64,000 bases of DNA from assembly GCF_001261775.1 (NCBI RefSeq), contig NZ_LN868537.1, forward strand, positions 744,001 to 808,000. The letters are read 5' to 3'. Positions 53,252 through 61,886 of this stretch are shown piece after piece. Below the pieces are notes generated by a model. The model was not told where the DNA came from. It made no database searches and worked only from the letters and a program-made list of their open reading frames with translations. Position 1 is the stretch's first letter, and each line of letters begins with the position of its first letter. This stretch comes from Anaeromassilibacillus senegalensis. Lineage in GTDB: Bacteria; Bacillota; Clostridia; Oscillospirales; Acutalibacteraceae. Made by a program: the position numbers and the translations under genes.

Positions 53252-53866
53252 TTATGCATGGATTTTCTCTGTTTGCACAATCCTCAAAGGCGGCCCCTCC
53301 AAGTAGACAATGCGGTCCGCCAGCAAGCGTGCTTCCTCCAGATCGTGCGTCACCAGGATTTTGGTCTTTCCTTTTGTATGCGTGCATAATAAATCCATCA
53401 TTTGCCGCCGGGTAGCCTGATCTAGCGCACGAAACGGCTCGTCCAGCAGCAAAGGGTCTCCACCGTAGGCTAAAGCCCGCGCCAATGCAACTCTTTGCCG
53501 CATGCCGCCGCTCATCTCTGCGGGACGTTTCTCCGCCGCATCCTCCAATCCGACCAGACGGAGCCACTCCATTGCGGCCTCCTTCTGAGAATGTTCCCAA
53601 ACAACCGAGACATTTTCAACCGCACTGATCCACGGCAAGAGGCGGTCTTCCTGAAACATATAAGAGATTTTCTGCCGCTCCATTCCAGCTATCGTTCCGG
53701 AATCCAGTCTTTCCAAAGAAGCGATACATTGCAGCAGCGTCGTTTTCCCGCATCCAGACGGCCCGAACAGACAAACAGTCTCCCCTTGGGGAACCGTCAG
53801 GGAAAAATGGTCCAGAACCTTCTGTGGTCCGTATGTTTTGCAGACGTCTTTTATCTGTAATTCCAT
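53252..53866 (-). CDS. ABC transporter ATP-binding protein (nitrate/sulfonate/taurine type)
   Basis: 204 aa, SsuB/TauB-like. Walker A LFGPSGCGKTTLLQC, signature MSGGMRQRVALARA, Walker B 'DPLLLDEPFRALD'. The ATG at 53866 has GAGGGGAAAACG. Shorter than the usual 240-260 aa: the C-terminal tail is minimal. Energises the permease at 53877. Confidence 0.92.
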   Translation of the reverse strand: MELQIKDVCKTYGPQKVLDHFSLTVPQGETVCLFGPSGCGKTTLLQCIASLERLDSGTIAGMERQKISYMFQEDRLLPWISAVENVSVVWEHSQKEAAMEWLRLVGLEDAAEKRPAEMSGGMRQRVALARALAYGGDPLLLDEPFRALDQATRRQMMDLLCTHTKGKTKILVTHDLEEARLLADRIVYLEGPPLRIVQTEKIHA

Positions 53867-53876
53867 CGTTTTCCCC

Positions 53877-54668
53877 TCAAGACAGGCTGTATTTTCGGCT
53901 GACAGCACGCATGATATGGGTCATCATCCATTCCAGCAGTACACTCAGCAGGATGACCACGACCGTCCAGGCGAACAAATCCACCGTTTCAATATAAATC
54001 TTAGCGCTGTAGATATGCCCGCCGATCGAATATTTTGTATTGGCCAGCACCTCCGCCGCAACGCCCGCCTTCCATGCAAGGCCCATCCCCGTTGTACATG
54101 CCGCCGTGAAATACGGCAGGATGGAGGGCACATACACGCGCCGTACCGTCTTTGCCGCACCAAAACGATATACCCGCGCCATCTGCAAAAGATTCCGGTC
54201 CGTTTTGGCGATTCCGTTGGTGACATTGGCCCAAACCACAGGCAAGACCATCAAAAAGGACGTAAAAGCAGGGACATAGGGCGATTCAATCCAAACCAAT
54301 GCCAGCAGAATAAACGAGGCAACAGGCGTCGATTTCACAATCGATATAACGGGACGAAACAAACCATTCGCCAAACAAGATACAGAGGTCAATACCGCCA
54401 GAACCGTCCCTGTGAACACTGCCGCTAAAAAGCCGCTTACGATGCGGACCATGGAATATCCCGCGGACAGCCAAAATTCTGTTTCCCGCATAAGCTCTGT
54501 CAACCGGAGAAAAACGCGGACAGGCGATACAACCAGTATCTCCTGTTTGACCGCTAAATATAGAACCTGCCAGACTGCCAGCCAGAATAAAGCGATCAAT
54601 ATTTTTTGCACGACTCGCGCCGGATATGATTTCCTGCCAGTTTTTTTATTTTTTATAGTAAAAATCAT
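53877..54668 (-). CDS. ABC transporter permease (nitrate/sulfonate/taurine type)
   Basis: 263 aa, six hydrophobic segments of the BPD_transp_1 type, with the EAA-like loop 'DRNLLQMARVYRFGAAKTVRRVYVP'-region (about 160-185) contacting the ATPase. Starts at the ATG at 54668, inside the last codons of the binding-protein gene (23 bp overlap), so translation is coupled. Substrate not predictable. Confidence 0.9.
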   Translation of the reverse strand: MIFTIKNKKTGRKSYPARVVQKILIALFWLAVWQVLYLAVKQEILVVSPVRVFLRLTELMRETEFWLSAGYSMVRIVSGFLAAVFTGTVLAVLTSVSCLANGLFRPVISIVKSTPVASFILLALVWIESPYVPAFTSFLMVLPVVWANVTNGIAKTDRNLLQMARVYRFGAAKTVRRVYVPSILPYFTAACTTGMGLAWKAGVAAEVLANTKYSIGGHIYSAKIYIETVDLFAWTVVVILLSVLLEWMMTHIMRAVSRKYSLS

Positions 54669-55701
54669 CTCCGGGCAATTCCCCTCCAACGGATTTCGGG
54701 TTCTCGTTGTAAAGCACCATTAAAAAGTCCGGCATTTTCTGTTGCATCTCTTCCCCATCTATATACACGATATTGCAATTCGGGATCGCTTTCTTTGCCA
54801 CTGCCGCCGGCATGATATCATATTTTTCAGAAAGTTCCGCCGCCTCATCCACATGTTCGTTGGTAAACGCAATGGAGGCCTTGTACTCCTCTAAAAAGGC
54901 GTCGAACGCCGCTTTATTGTTTTCTGCGAACTCCTTGCGCACAACGAGGCATCCCATCGTAAGAACACTTTTGTCCCCCGCCACTTTGTTCCATTCATCC
55001 GTCAGATTCAGTGCCACTTTCAGTTCCGGATTCTTTGCCGTCACCTGGGTGACAAAGGGTTCCGGCAGAACGGCTACCTTGGATTTGCCGGCCAAAAGGT
55101 TTGCCGCCAGTTCTGTATGGTCTGCCTTGTATTCGATTGTAACATCTTTTCCGGGTTCCAATCCATTTTCCTCCAGAATATAGTTCAGCACATATTCCGG
55201 TGTCGCGCCCTGCCCGGAAGAATCAATGGTTTTCCCTTTTAAGTCCTGTATGCTGCCGACGGTTTCTCCATCCGTCACCACATACAGAACGCCGAGCGTG
55301 TTGAGCGCGGCAAGCTGAACGTTCCCAGACGTCTTATTGTACAAGATAGACGCCGTATTGGAGGGAACCGCCGCCACATCGGCTTCCCCGCTGGAAATCA
55401 TGGAAACGGCGGCATCCGGACCGGCGACTACTGTCGCTTCATAGCGGTTCGCCGTCTTGTCCGCTTCGCTGTCGCTCATCAACTTTACCATCCCAAGGCC
55501 GGTAGGACCCTTCTGTGCTGCAATCCGAATGGTAATCTTTTCTTCCGGTTCACTGGACGGAACTGCTGTAGAGGAGCCTGCCGCACCGGAGGACGGAGCC
55601 GTACTGCTGTCCGCAGATTGTGGAGCGCCGCAGCCAGCCATTACCACGGTAAACAGGCAGAACGACACAATCATTGCAGTAAATTTCTTTGTGATTTTCA
55701 T
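54646..55701 (-). CDS. ABC transporter substrate-binding lipoprotein
   Basis: 351 aa. Lipoprotein signal (FTAMIVSFCLFTVVMAGC, Cys at about 24), a Ser/Ala linker, then an NMT1/SsuA-like binding fold with 'ISSGEADVAAVPSNTASILY' and 'KGKTIDSSGQGATPEYVLNY'. Close relatives bind sulfonates, thiamine precursors or similar. First gene of the importer operon. Confidence 0.9.
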   Translation of the reverse strand: MKITKKFTAMIVSFCLFTVVMAGCGAPQSADSSTAPSSGAAGSSTAVPSSEPEEKITIRIAAQKGPTGLGMVKLMSDSEADKTANRYEATVVAGPDAAVSMISSGEADVAAVPSNTASILYNKTSGNVQLAALNTLGVLYVVTDGETVGSIQDLKGKTIDSSGQGATPEYVLNYILEENGLEPGKDVTIEYKADHTELAANLLAGKSKVAVLPEPFVTQVTAKNPELKVALNLTDEWNKVAGDKSVLTMGCLVVRKEFAENNKAAFDAFLEEYKASIAFTNEHVDEAAELSEKYDIMPAAVAKKAIPNCNIVYIDGEEMQQKMPDFLMVLYNENPKSVGGELPGDDFYYKK

Positions 55702-55736
55702 AATGGAATCCCTTCTTTTTAAAACGTTGTTTCCTC

Positions 55737-55772
55737 AAAAAAGCACCGCATCTGTATGATCAGATACGGTGC
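55737..55772 (-). terminator. terminator after the CD1247-like gene
   Basis: GCACCGCATCTG pairs with CAGATACGGTGC (one mismatch), followed on the minus strand by TTTTTTGA. Confidence 0.8.
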
Positions 55773-55820
55773 CTTCTATCTCTTTGGATTATGAATCTAT
55801 AGAGGGCGCTGGCGGGGATT

Positions 55821-56234
55821 TTATTCGCAATCCTCGCAGCCGCAAGAGCAGCAATCCTCGTCGCACTCGTCGAGATCGAACTCCAATGTTTCGCCGCAGT
55901 TCGGACAGTCCATCTGGCCGTCTTCAATAATATCTTCAGACAGGCAAATGGTCTCATGACAATTCGGACAGGTTACTTCATAGAAGCAATCTTCGTCGTC
56001 CTCATCATCTTCATCGAAATAAAAGTCCTCTTCCAGCGAACCCAGGTCCTCGTCAACCGCGTCGAGCTGATCCGCCATATCATTGCAGGTATCCTCCAGA
56101 TCGGACATGCTCAGCGCCAGATCGTCCAGCAACTCAATGATTGCATTCAGAACCTTGACCTCTTTTTTGCTCCCGTCGAGCTCCAGACCCTCCGCCAAAC
56201 CGCGGATGTACGCAACTTTTTCTGTGTTCGTCAT
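55821..56234 (-). CDS. acidic zinc-ribbon protein, CD1247 N-terminal-domain-like (137 aa)
   Basis: An N-terminal helical domain (EKVAYIRGLAEGLELD..., about 5-65) and a very acidic linker precede a zinc ribbon: CPNCHETICLSED paired with MDCPNCGETLEFD. The end is Cys-rich (DCCSCGCEDCE). Found next to efp in many Clostridia, where its function is unknown. The ATG at 56234 has AAGGAGGCACAAGTC upstream; the long N-terminal extension of the open frame overlaps efp and is not real. Confidence 0.85.
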   Translation of the reverse strand: MTNTEKVAYIRGLAEGLELDGSKKEVKVLNAIIELLDDLALSMSDLEDTCNDMADQLDAVDEDLGSLEEDFYFDEDDEDDEDCFYEVTCPNCHETICLSEDIIEDGQMDCPNCGETLEFDLDECDEDCCSCGCEDCE

Positions 56235-56334
56235 GACTTGTGCCTCCTTTTTAATGTAAGCTTCTTTATTATAAATTCCACGCGCCTTGGGCACGCGGCA
56301 AAGCTTAGGCTTCCCTACCAAAAGATAGTGTGCC

Positions 56335-56892
56335 TTATGCGCGCTCCATATATTCGCCTGTGCGGGTATCGATGCGAATGGTTTCGCCCTCGTCGATAAA
56401 CAGCGGGACCTTAATTTCCGCGCCGGTCTCCAGCTTCGCCGGCTTCGTCGCATTGGTTGCGGTATCGCCCTTAAAGCCCGGATCGGTCTCCACAATGACA
56501 AGTTCGACAAAGTTCGGCGGTTCTACGCCAAAAACATTGCCCTTGTAAGAAAGCACTTTGCAGTCCATGTTTTCTTTAACAAATTTAAAGTTATCATTCA
56601 GAACACTCTTATTGATCGGAATCTGCTCAAAGGTTTCAGAATCCATGAAATAATACAGATCGCCATCGCTGTACAGGTACTGCATATCCTTGCGCTCTAC
56701 GAACGCGGTGGGGTATTTGTCGTTCGGGTTGAAGGTTTTTTCTGTAACCGAACCGCTGATTACATTTCTGATCTTCGTACGGACGAACGCAGCGCCCTTG
56801 CCAGGTTTTACGTGCTGAAACTCGATAATGGAATAAACATTGCCTTCCATTTCGAATGTAACACCGTTTCTAAAATCTCCTGCAGATATCAT
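56335..56892 (-). CDS. efp: elongation factor P
   Basis: Rescues ribosomes stalled at polyproline. It is 185 aa, exactly the family size: [20 protein letters not shown], '[17 protein letters not shown]' (the Lys at about residue 32 contacts P-site tRNA), and C-terminal '[20 protein letters not shown]'. The ATG at 56892 has GGAGGATACAGTC. Downstream of yqeG-aroQ. Confidence 0.97.
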   Translation of the reverse strand: MISAGDFRNGVTFEMEGNVYSIIEFQHVKPGKGAAFVRTKIRNVISGSVTEKTFNPNDKYPTAFVERKDMQYLYSDGDLYYFMDSETFEQIPINKSVLNDNFKFVKENMDCKVLSYKGNVFGVEPPNFVELVIVETDPGFKGDTATNATKPAKLETGAEIKVPLFIDEGETIRIDTRTGEYMERA

Positions 56893-57016
56893 GACTGTAT
56901 CCTCCAATAACTAATTTACTATCCTTTAGTGTATAATATTTCCCGCTATTTTTCAAGACAAATTTTTACAAAACAGCAAACTGCGATAAAACCGCTGCGG
57001 TTTTGTTTTATCCAGC

Positions 57017-57451
57017 TTACATCAGGTCTTTCAGCGCTGCTAACGCAAGAAAATAGCTGTTTTTTCCAAAGCCGGAGATCTGCCCCGCACAAACATCCGC
57101 AATCACGGATTTGTGACGGAATTCCTCACGCGCATGGATATTTGACATATGGGTTTCAACAAAAGGAATCCGCACACAGGCGATGGCGTCGTGCAGCGCA
57201 TAGCTGTAATGCGTCAGCGCACCGGCATTGATTACCACACCGTTATAGATTCCCCTGGACGCGTGAATTTTATCAATCAAATCGCCCTCATGATTGGATT
57301 GGTAGATATCGCAGTCGTATCCAAGCTTTTGCGCATGCTCCAGAATCTGCGCGTTGATGTGTTCTGCCGTTTCTTCCCCATAGATTCCTTTTTCCCGGAC
57401 CCCAACCAGATTGAGATTCGGGCCCAAAAGAACAAGCACCTTCTTTTTCAT
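57017..57451 (-). CDS. aroQ: 3-dehydroquinate dehydratase, type II
   Basis: A shikimate pathway enzyme, 144 aa. 'LVLLGPNLNLVGVREKGIYG' contains the Asn and the catalytic Tyr; 'QSNHEGDLIDKIH' and 'VINAGALTHYSYALHDA' follow, with the catalytic His in 'VETHMSNIHAREEF'. The ATG at 57451 has AAGGAGTAGCGGT and lies 4 bp after the yqeG stop. Confidence 0.96.
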   Translation of the reverse strand: MKKKVLVLLGPNLNLVGVREKGIYGEETAEHINAQILEHAQKLGYDCDIYQSNHEGDLIDKIHASRGIYNGVVINAGALTHYSYALHDAIACVRIPFVETHMSNIHAREEFRHKSVIADVCAGQISGFGKNSYFLALAALKDLM

Positions 57452-57455
57452 ACCG

Positions 57456-57974
57456 CTACTCCTTAAAATACTGCGACCCACGCCCGATGCGTTCCGCCCG
57501 CCTGCGAATTGGCTGCTCCAGTGCACGGCGGATCCGGAAAGAAAGCGTATCCTCCAGATCTTCGGGCGCGAGCAGAATGGATTTCACTCCAGACAGGTTG
57601 GCGCCAATTACATCGGTAAAAATCTGATCGCCAACCGCCACGGTCTCTTTCCTTCTTGCACCGAGTTTCCGCATTGCACGGGTATACGCCATTGGAAACG
57701 GCTTCATGGAAAAAGAGAGAAACGGCAAGCTGAATTTCTGCGCGAACGGTGCAACCCGCTTTTCAAAATTGTTTGACAGGATGATGATACGAAAGCCTTT
57801 TTGACTCATTTGTTTTGTCCACTCCACCGCGCCGGGAAACGGCTCCTGTGCGCCGTGAACCGCCAGGGTATTGTCTACATCCAGCAAAATGGTGTTCACA
57901 CCCATTGCATGCAGCAGCTGCGGCGTGATATCCAAAATGCTCTTCACTGAGACAGTAGGCAAAAAGAAAGCCAT
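57456..57974 (-). CDS. YqeG-family HAD phosphatase
   Basis: 172 aa. HAD subfamily IIIA motifs: TILLDVDNTLAVHG (motif I), 'IILSNNF' (motif II), 'AVGDQIFTDVIGANLSG' (motif IV). Related to mitochondrial PGP phosphatase, though the bacterial substrate is uncertain. The ATG at 57974 (MAFFLPTVSV) has GGAGGTGTCAA. Confidence 0.92.
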   Translation of the reverse strand: MAFFLPTVSVKSILDITPQLLHAMGVNTILLDVDNTLAVHGAQEPFPGAVEWTKQMSQKGFRIIILSNNFEKRVAPFAQKFSLPFLSFSMKPFPMAYTRAMRKLGARRKETVAVGDQIFTDVIGANLSGVKSILLAPEDLEDTLSFRIRRALEQPIRRRAERIGRGSQYFKE

Positions 57975-58022
57975 TTGACACCTCCGCATGTAGCCCGAGC
58001 CTGCCCCGACCCGGATAACATC

Positions 58023-58050
58023 AAAAAAGCGGGCAACATGCCCGCTTTTT
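58023..58050. terminator. terminator between rpsU and yqeG
   Basis: AAAAAGCGGGCA pairs with TGCCCGCTTTTT, flanked by A and T runs; acts for rpsU on the minus strand. Confidence 0.85.
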
Positions 58051-58080
58051 GTTAAAAATTCATTCTAAAGCCGACAACCC

Positions 58081-58257
58081 TTATCTAAACTTGCGTTTAC
58101 GGGCCGCCTCGGACTTCTTCTTGCGCTTGACAGACGGCTTTTCATAAGCCTCTCTCTTGCGAACTTCAGCAATTACTCCAGATCTGGCGCACTGCTTCTT
58201 GAATCTTCTCAGAGCACTGTCCAAGGATTCATTGTCCTTAATTCTGATTTCAGCCAT
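58081..58257 (-). CDS. rpsU: 30S ribosomal protein S21
   Basis: A 58 aa basic ribosomal protein. It begins [20 protein letters not shown], continues with [20 protein letters not shown] and ends [10 protein letters not shown]. The ATG at 58257 has GGGAGGGAAATAA upstream. A perfect consensus sigma-A promoter lies at 58321-58349. Too short for most ORF cut-offs but unmistakable. Confidence 0.97.
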   Translation of the reverse strand: MAEIRIKDNESLDSALRRFKKQCARSGVIAEVRKREAYEKPSVKRKKKSEAARKRKFR

Positions 58258-58320
58258 TTATTTCCCTCCCATCCGCCGAAAGGCAGGGGTTATGAGTAAG
58301 AGTCATATTACATAAAAGAT

Positions 58321-58349
58321 ATTATACAGACAGATTTCCCATCTGTCAA
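58321..58349 (-). promoter_or_regulatory. consensus sigma-A promoter of rpsU
   Basis: On the minus strand TTGACA, exactly 17 bp, TATAAT: a perfect consensus, fitting a highly expressed ribosomal protein gene. Confidence 0.9.
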
Positions 58350-58503
58350 GTCTTTCCGCATAAACTATCAAAATTCCGGTTATGCTTTCAGAAAAACCAA
58401 TTATCTCCTTATATAATATCCCTGACTACCAACTGAATGATTTTTATTATCTCATATTACAAAACAAAAAGCAATACGTAAATGCAATTTCATTCAATAA
58501 AGA

Positions 58504-58531
58504 TTGCAAAAGCGCAAAGATGTGCTATACT
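58504..58531 (+). promoter_or_regulatory. promoter and possible autorepressor site of the XRE gene
   Basis: TTGCAA at 58504-58509, 16 bp ending TGC, TATACT at 58526-58531. TTGC-AAAAGC-GCAA overlaps the -35 box as a short inverted repeat and could be where the encoded repressor binds. Confidence 0.6.
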
Positions 58532-58560
58532 GGAATAAAACTTTATGAGGGGGCGTTCCC

Positions 58561-58890
58561 ATGGAACTCCGGGAAAAGATTAAAAACCGGCGAATTGAGC
58601 TGCATCTCACCCTGGAAGATGTGGCGCATGCGGTCGGCGTCAGCTCCGCAACAGTTTCCCGCTGGGAAAGCGGCGAAATCGCCAGCCTGCGCGGGGATAA
58701 GATCGCCCTGCTTGCCCAGACGCTTCAGGTAACGCCCGCCTATTTAATGGACTGGAGTACACAGAGCGCTGTTCCCAGCCAACTGGACAAGGTCTACTTT
58801 AATTTTGCACGCGAAGCACAGGAAAACGATATCGATCCGGACGACATCAAGCTGGCCATCGATATCATCAAAAAGCTGCGCCGGCGCTGA
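58561..58890 (+). CDS. XRE-family transcriptional regulator
   Basis: 109 aa. An N-terminal helix-turn-helix of the Cro/CI type ('LTLEDVAHAVGVSSATVSRWESG', about 16-38) is followed by 'LAQTLQVTPAYLMDW' and a C-terminal acidic/basic helix. The ATG at 58561 follows GAGGGGGCGTTCCC. It lies 11 bp before an ImmA/IrrE protease gene; such pairs work as repressor plus the protease that cleaves it. Confidence 0.92.
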   Translation: MELREKIKNRRIELHLTLEDVAHAVGVSSATVSRWESGEIASLRGDKIALLAQTLQVTPAYLMDWSTQSAVPSQLDKVYFNFAREAQENDIDPDDIKLAIDIIKKLRRR

Positions 58891-58901
58891 ATGGAGGGCC
58901 T

Positions 58902-59630
58902 ATGCACCATCATTGTACAAAAGCGGAGCTTTACCGGGAAATCCATCAGCTCTGCGAGGGACTGAACATCACGCGGGATGGGTATCCGCTGGATATGATT
59001 CAATTTTGTCAGGAGCGGCCGGACATCGAGGTGGCCTGCCCCTGCTTTAAAACGCCCGGACTGAAAGGGATTTCCTGTCTGTCGACGCAGGGGGAACCAA
59101 ATGTGATCCTGTTAAACGGGACGCTTTCCTGGAAGGAAAACAATTTTACCTGTGCACACGAGTTGATTCACATTACACTGCACAAGGGCGGCCCGGCTAA
59201 ATCCTTTAACTGTTTTGAAAAAGCCAAGCCCAATCAAGATGCTTTCCTGGAGTGGCAGGCAAACGAAGGCGCGGCGGAAATCCTGGCGCCCGCCCATTTG
59301 CTTTTTCCATACATAGCGGAACAATATTCTCAACTCACCACCTGGAAGGATTACGGTTCCTTTAAAGCCAAGCTGGCGTCCATCTTTTCCGTGACAGAAG
59401 CTGTCATCACCTACCGGTTTGAAAGCCTAAAATACGAAATCTCACAATATCTGGCGGGAACTCCTCTCGACCGCGTTCAGTTTTTGTCCGCTTCCAGGCA
59501 GCGTCAAGCCGGTATCTCTGTTCGTTCGCTGAACGACCTGGAAGCAGAATTGCTGCATAAAGAAACTGCCACCTTTAAAAAGATTCACGACCGCAAGCTC
59601 AACCTGCGTTCCATCGATATCCATTCATAA
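58902..59630 (+). CDS. ImmA/IrrE-family metallopeptidase
   Basis: 242 aa. The zinc motif CAHELIHITLHKGG (HExxH, about 87-91) and the downstream glutamate in 'WQANEGAAEILAPAHLLFPY' (third ligand) mark the COG2856 peptidase fold. The C-terminal part (about 150-240) has no recognised domain. Likely inactivates the XRE repressor under stress, as ImmA does for ImmR. No integrase or phage gene is adjacent. The ATG at 58902 is preceded by GGAGGGCCT. Confidence 0.9.
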   Translation: MHHHCTKAELYREIHQLCEGLNITRDGYPLDMIQFCQERPDIEVACPCFKTPGLKGISCLSTQGEPNVILLNGTLSWKENNFTCAHELIHITLHKGGPAKSFNCFEKAKPNQDAFLEWQANEGAAEILAPAHLLFPYIAEQYSQLTTWKDYGSFKAKLASIFSVTEAVITYRFESLKYEISQYLAGTPLDRVQFLSASRQRQAGISVRSLNDLEAELLHKETATFKKIHDRKLNLRSIDIHS

Positions 59631-59639
59631 AAAAACATT

Positions 59640-59750
59640 AGATAAAACTTTAGCAAGATAAAAGCGATTCCCCCCGCCTGCGGCGGGGGGAATCGTTAAT
59701 TCAACCCATTTTTATATCTGCTGACAATCACAATACAGTTCGATTATGAA
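59640..59750. repeat. palindromic intergenic element, copy 4 (diverged); terminator
   Basis: The centre GCGATTCCCCCCGCC / GGCGGGGGGAATCGT is a strong hairpin at about 59663-59697. The right arm, read on the minus strand, aligns with the right arm of copy 2 (CTGT, ATTG, CAG, ATAAAA, TGAAT, ACGA in order). The left arm is shorter. It lies between the convergent immA-like and hisE genes; exact ends are uncertain. Confidence 0.55.
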
Positions 59751-59782
59751 ACACAGCCAATTATAAGACCATCGCATTTTTA

Positions 59783-60109
59783 TTATGAGTTCTTATCCAC
59801 CTGATGGAACTGCTTCAGGTTCCCGGTTTTTGCGCTGCGTTTTCCCAATTCCGTCTCCACATCCTCCAACCGGATACCGGACTGCACCATCAAAACGGTA
59901 AGGTGGTACAATAGATCGGAGATTTCCAGAACTGTCTCTTCGTTTTTGCCGTTCTTTGCCGCGATAATGACTTCGCTGCATTCTTCGCCGCATTTCTTCA
60001 GAATTTTATCCAGCCCCTGTTCGAACAGATAGCAGGTATAAGAACCCTCCGTATGGCTGTCTTTGCGGGCCAGCACAGTCTGATAAAGTTCGTTGAGCAC
60101 ATTATTCAT
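59783..60109 (-). CDS. hisE: phosphoribosyl-ATP pyrophosphatase
   Basis: Histidine step 2, 108 aa MazG-like helical protein. 'LNELYQTVLARKDSHTEGSY', 'KKCGEECSEVIIAAKNG' (Mg2+-binding acidic residues) and 'ISDLLYHLTVLM'. Separate from hisI rather than fused as in enterobacteria. Last gene of the his operon. Confidence 0.95.
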   Translation of the reverse strand: MNNVLNELYQTVLARKDSHTEGSYTCYLFEQGLDKILKKCGEECSEVIIAAKNGKNEETVLEISDLLYHLTVLMVQSGIRLEDVETELGKRSAKTGNLKQFHQVDKNS

Positions 60110-60127
60110 CCTTGTAACTACCGTCCT

Positions 60128-60484
60128 TTATGAATTTGTATCCGCTTCTCGCTGCCAGATGCGTTGAAAAAAGCAGCTGTGCGCCCCTGTATGGCAGGCA
60201 GGGCCGGTCTGTACCACCGTCACCAGCAGTGTATCGTCATCGCAGTCTCCGTCTATGCTGACAATCTTTTGGAGATGCCCGGACGTCGCACCCTTGTTCC
60301 ACAGCTCCTGCCGGGAGCGGCTGTAAAACCAGGTGTACCCGGTCTCCAGTGTCTTGCGCAGGGACTCCCGGTTCATATAGGCAAGCATCAGCACTTCATT
60401 GGTGCCGTACTCCTGCACAATCGCCGGCAGCAGATCCCCTTTTTTAAAAAAGCGTTCTATGAACGCTTCGTCTATTTGTTTCAT
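60128..60484 (-). CDS. hisI: phosphoribosyl-AMP cyclohydrolase
   Basis: Histidine step 3, 118 aa. '[19 protein letters not shown]', '[18 protein letters not shown]' and the metal site '[21 protein letters not shown]' region (Asp and Cys ligands) are all present. It overlaps hisA by 4 bp. Confidence 0.96.
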   Translation of the reverse strand: MKQIDEAFIERFFKKGDLLPAIVQEYGTNEVLMLAYMNRESLRKTLETGYTWFYSRSRQELWNKGATSGHLQKIVSIDGDCDDDTLLVTVVQTGPACHTGAHSCFFQRIWQREADTNS

Positions 60485-61209
60485 TCCGTACGGACCCCTT
60501 TACAAAGATCCACTGCCTGACGCAGGCTCAGGTCTCTGGTGTAAAGCGCCTTGCCGCAGATCGCGCCATGCAGCTTCAGAGCGGTCAGCACCACAATGTC
60601 CGTCAAACTGCTGACGCCGCCGCTGGCGATTACCTTGCAGGAAACCGCACGGTTCAGCTTGTCCAGCATCGTGTAGTTCGGTCCATCCATCATGCCGTCG
60701 TGAGAAATGTCGGTAAAGATAATATACTTTACACCAATATCCTCCATCTGCTTTGCCAAATCAATATAGTTTACGGTAGAAGTTTGTAGCCAGCCTTCCG
60801 CTGCAACGTTTCCATCGCGTGCGTCGATTCCTACGGCGATCTTATCCCCGTGCTTTTTCACGGCTTCTTTGACCAGCGCCGGGTTATTCAGGGCTGCGGA
60901 GCCCAGGATTACCCGGGAAATGCCGTTTTCCAAATAATAATCGACCGTCTCCATCGTGCGGATCCCGCCGCCCAGTTCCACCTTCAGATCACACTGTTTG
61001 ATCACGTCAAAAATCAGCTCTGTGTTAACCGGCATCGCGTCTTTTGCACCGTTCAGGTCGACCATGTGCAGCCAGGTCGCGCCCATCGCCTCAAACGCCT
61101 TTGCCGTATCGGCGGCGCTTTCTGCGACTGTATAGGCGGTATCGTATTTTCCCTGCACCAAACGCACACATTTTCCATCCTTGATGTCAATTGCAGGCAG
61201 AATAACCAT
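60481..61209 (-). CDS. hisA: ProFAR isomerase (phosphoribosylformimino-5-aminoimidazole carboxamide ribotide isomerase)
   Basis: Histidine step 4, a 242 aa TIM barrel. The catalytic Asp is in '[17 protein letters not shown]' (about residue 8) and the second in '[15 protein letters not shown]' (about 130). Its normal neighbours hisH and hisF are absent on both sides. Confidence 0.96.
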   Translation of the reverse strand: MVILPAIDIKDGKCVRLVQGKYDTAYTVAESAADTAKAFEAMGATWLHMVDLNGAKDAMPVNTELIFDVIKQCDLKVELGGGIRTMETVDYYLENGISRVILGSAALNNPALVKEAVKKHGDKIAVGIDARDGNVAAEGWLQTSTVNYIDLAKQMEDIGVKYIIFTDISHDGMMDGPNYTMLDKLNRAVSCKVIASGGVSSLTDIVVLTALKLHGAICGKALYTRDLSLRQAVDLCKGVRTE

Positions 61210-61268
61210 CTAGCCTACCTCCTATTCGTATTTTCCAAATTCCCTTATCAAAAGGAGTCAGGCAGGAA

Positions 61269-61844
61269 CTACAAAGAACCCTTTGTGGAGAGAACGCCGC
61301 CGCCGGTTTGCACCGCCGCCAGCCGGAGCGCGTGTGCCGCCGCTTTGAAGATTGCCTCCGCCTCATGGTGCGCGTTGGAACCATACTCCAAACGGACATG
61401 CAGCGTAATTCCCGCATTTGTTGCAAATGCGCGCAGAAATTCCTCCGTCAGGCACAGATCGTATTCCCCTGCGCGTTCCTGTGAAAAATCCGCCTGGAAC
61501 GCAAGGAAGGGCCTTCCGCTTACATCTACCGCGGCGAATGCGAGCGCTTCGTCCATCGGTACAAAGAAGCTCCCGAAGCGCGCAATGCCGGATTTGTCGC
61601 CAAATGCCTGCGCAAAGGCTTTTCCCAATACAATGCCGGTATCCTCCACCGTATGATGCCCGTCCACATACAGGTCCCCTTCCACGGAAACCTGCAGCCC
61701 AAAGCCGCCGTGGACGGCAAAAGCCGTCAGCATATGGTCAAAAAAACCGATTCCCGTCGAAATTTGAACCGGACCTCCATCAAGGGAAAGTTCTATCGTA
61801 ATATCGGTTTCCCGGGTCTTTCTGGTCTGCAACGCGGTTCTCAT
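61269..61844 (-). CDS. hisB: imidazoleglycerol-phosphate dehydratase
   Basis: Histidine step 6, 191 aa, monofunctional. Metal-binding signatures 'DGHHTVEDTGIVLGKAF' (about 66-82) and 'HVRLEYGSNAHHEAEAIFKA' (about 153-172). The start is the ATG at 61844. Confidence 0.96.
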   Translation of the reverse strand: MRTALQTRKTRETDITIELSLDGGPVQISTGIGFFDHMLTAFAVHGGFGLQVSVEGDLYVDGHHTVEDTGIVLGKAFAQAFGDKSGIARFGSFFVPMDEALAFAAVDVSGRPFLAFQADFSQERAGEYDLCLTEEFLRAFATNAGITLHVRLEYGSNAHHEAEAIFKAAAHALRLAAVQTGGGVLSTKGSL

Positions 61845-61886
61845 AGCCGTACCTCTCTTTTGAATCCTATTTATTTTACACCATTT

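Larger units (their letters stand above)
58258..58560. other. 303 bp divergent promoter region, rpsU / XRE regulator
   Basis: Contains the rpsU promoter (minus) and the XRE-gene promoter (plus), described separately. The middle, 58360-58500, is AT-rich without a recognised feature. Confidence 0.6.

Noticed and set aside
56235..56510. N-terminal extension of the CD1247-like protein
   Set aside because: It overlaps efp and encodes Arg-rich out-of-frame sequence; the ATG at 56234 has a strong ribosome binding site.
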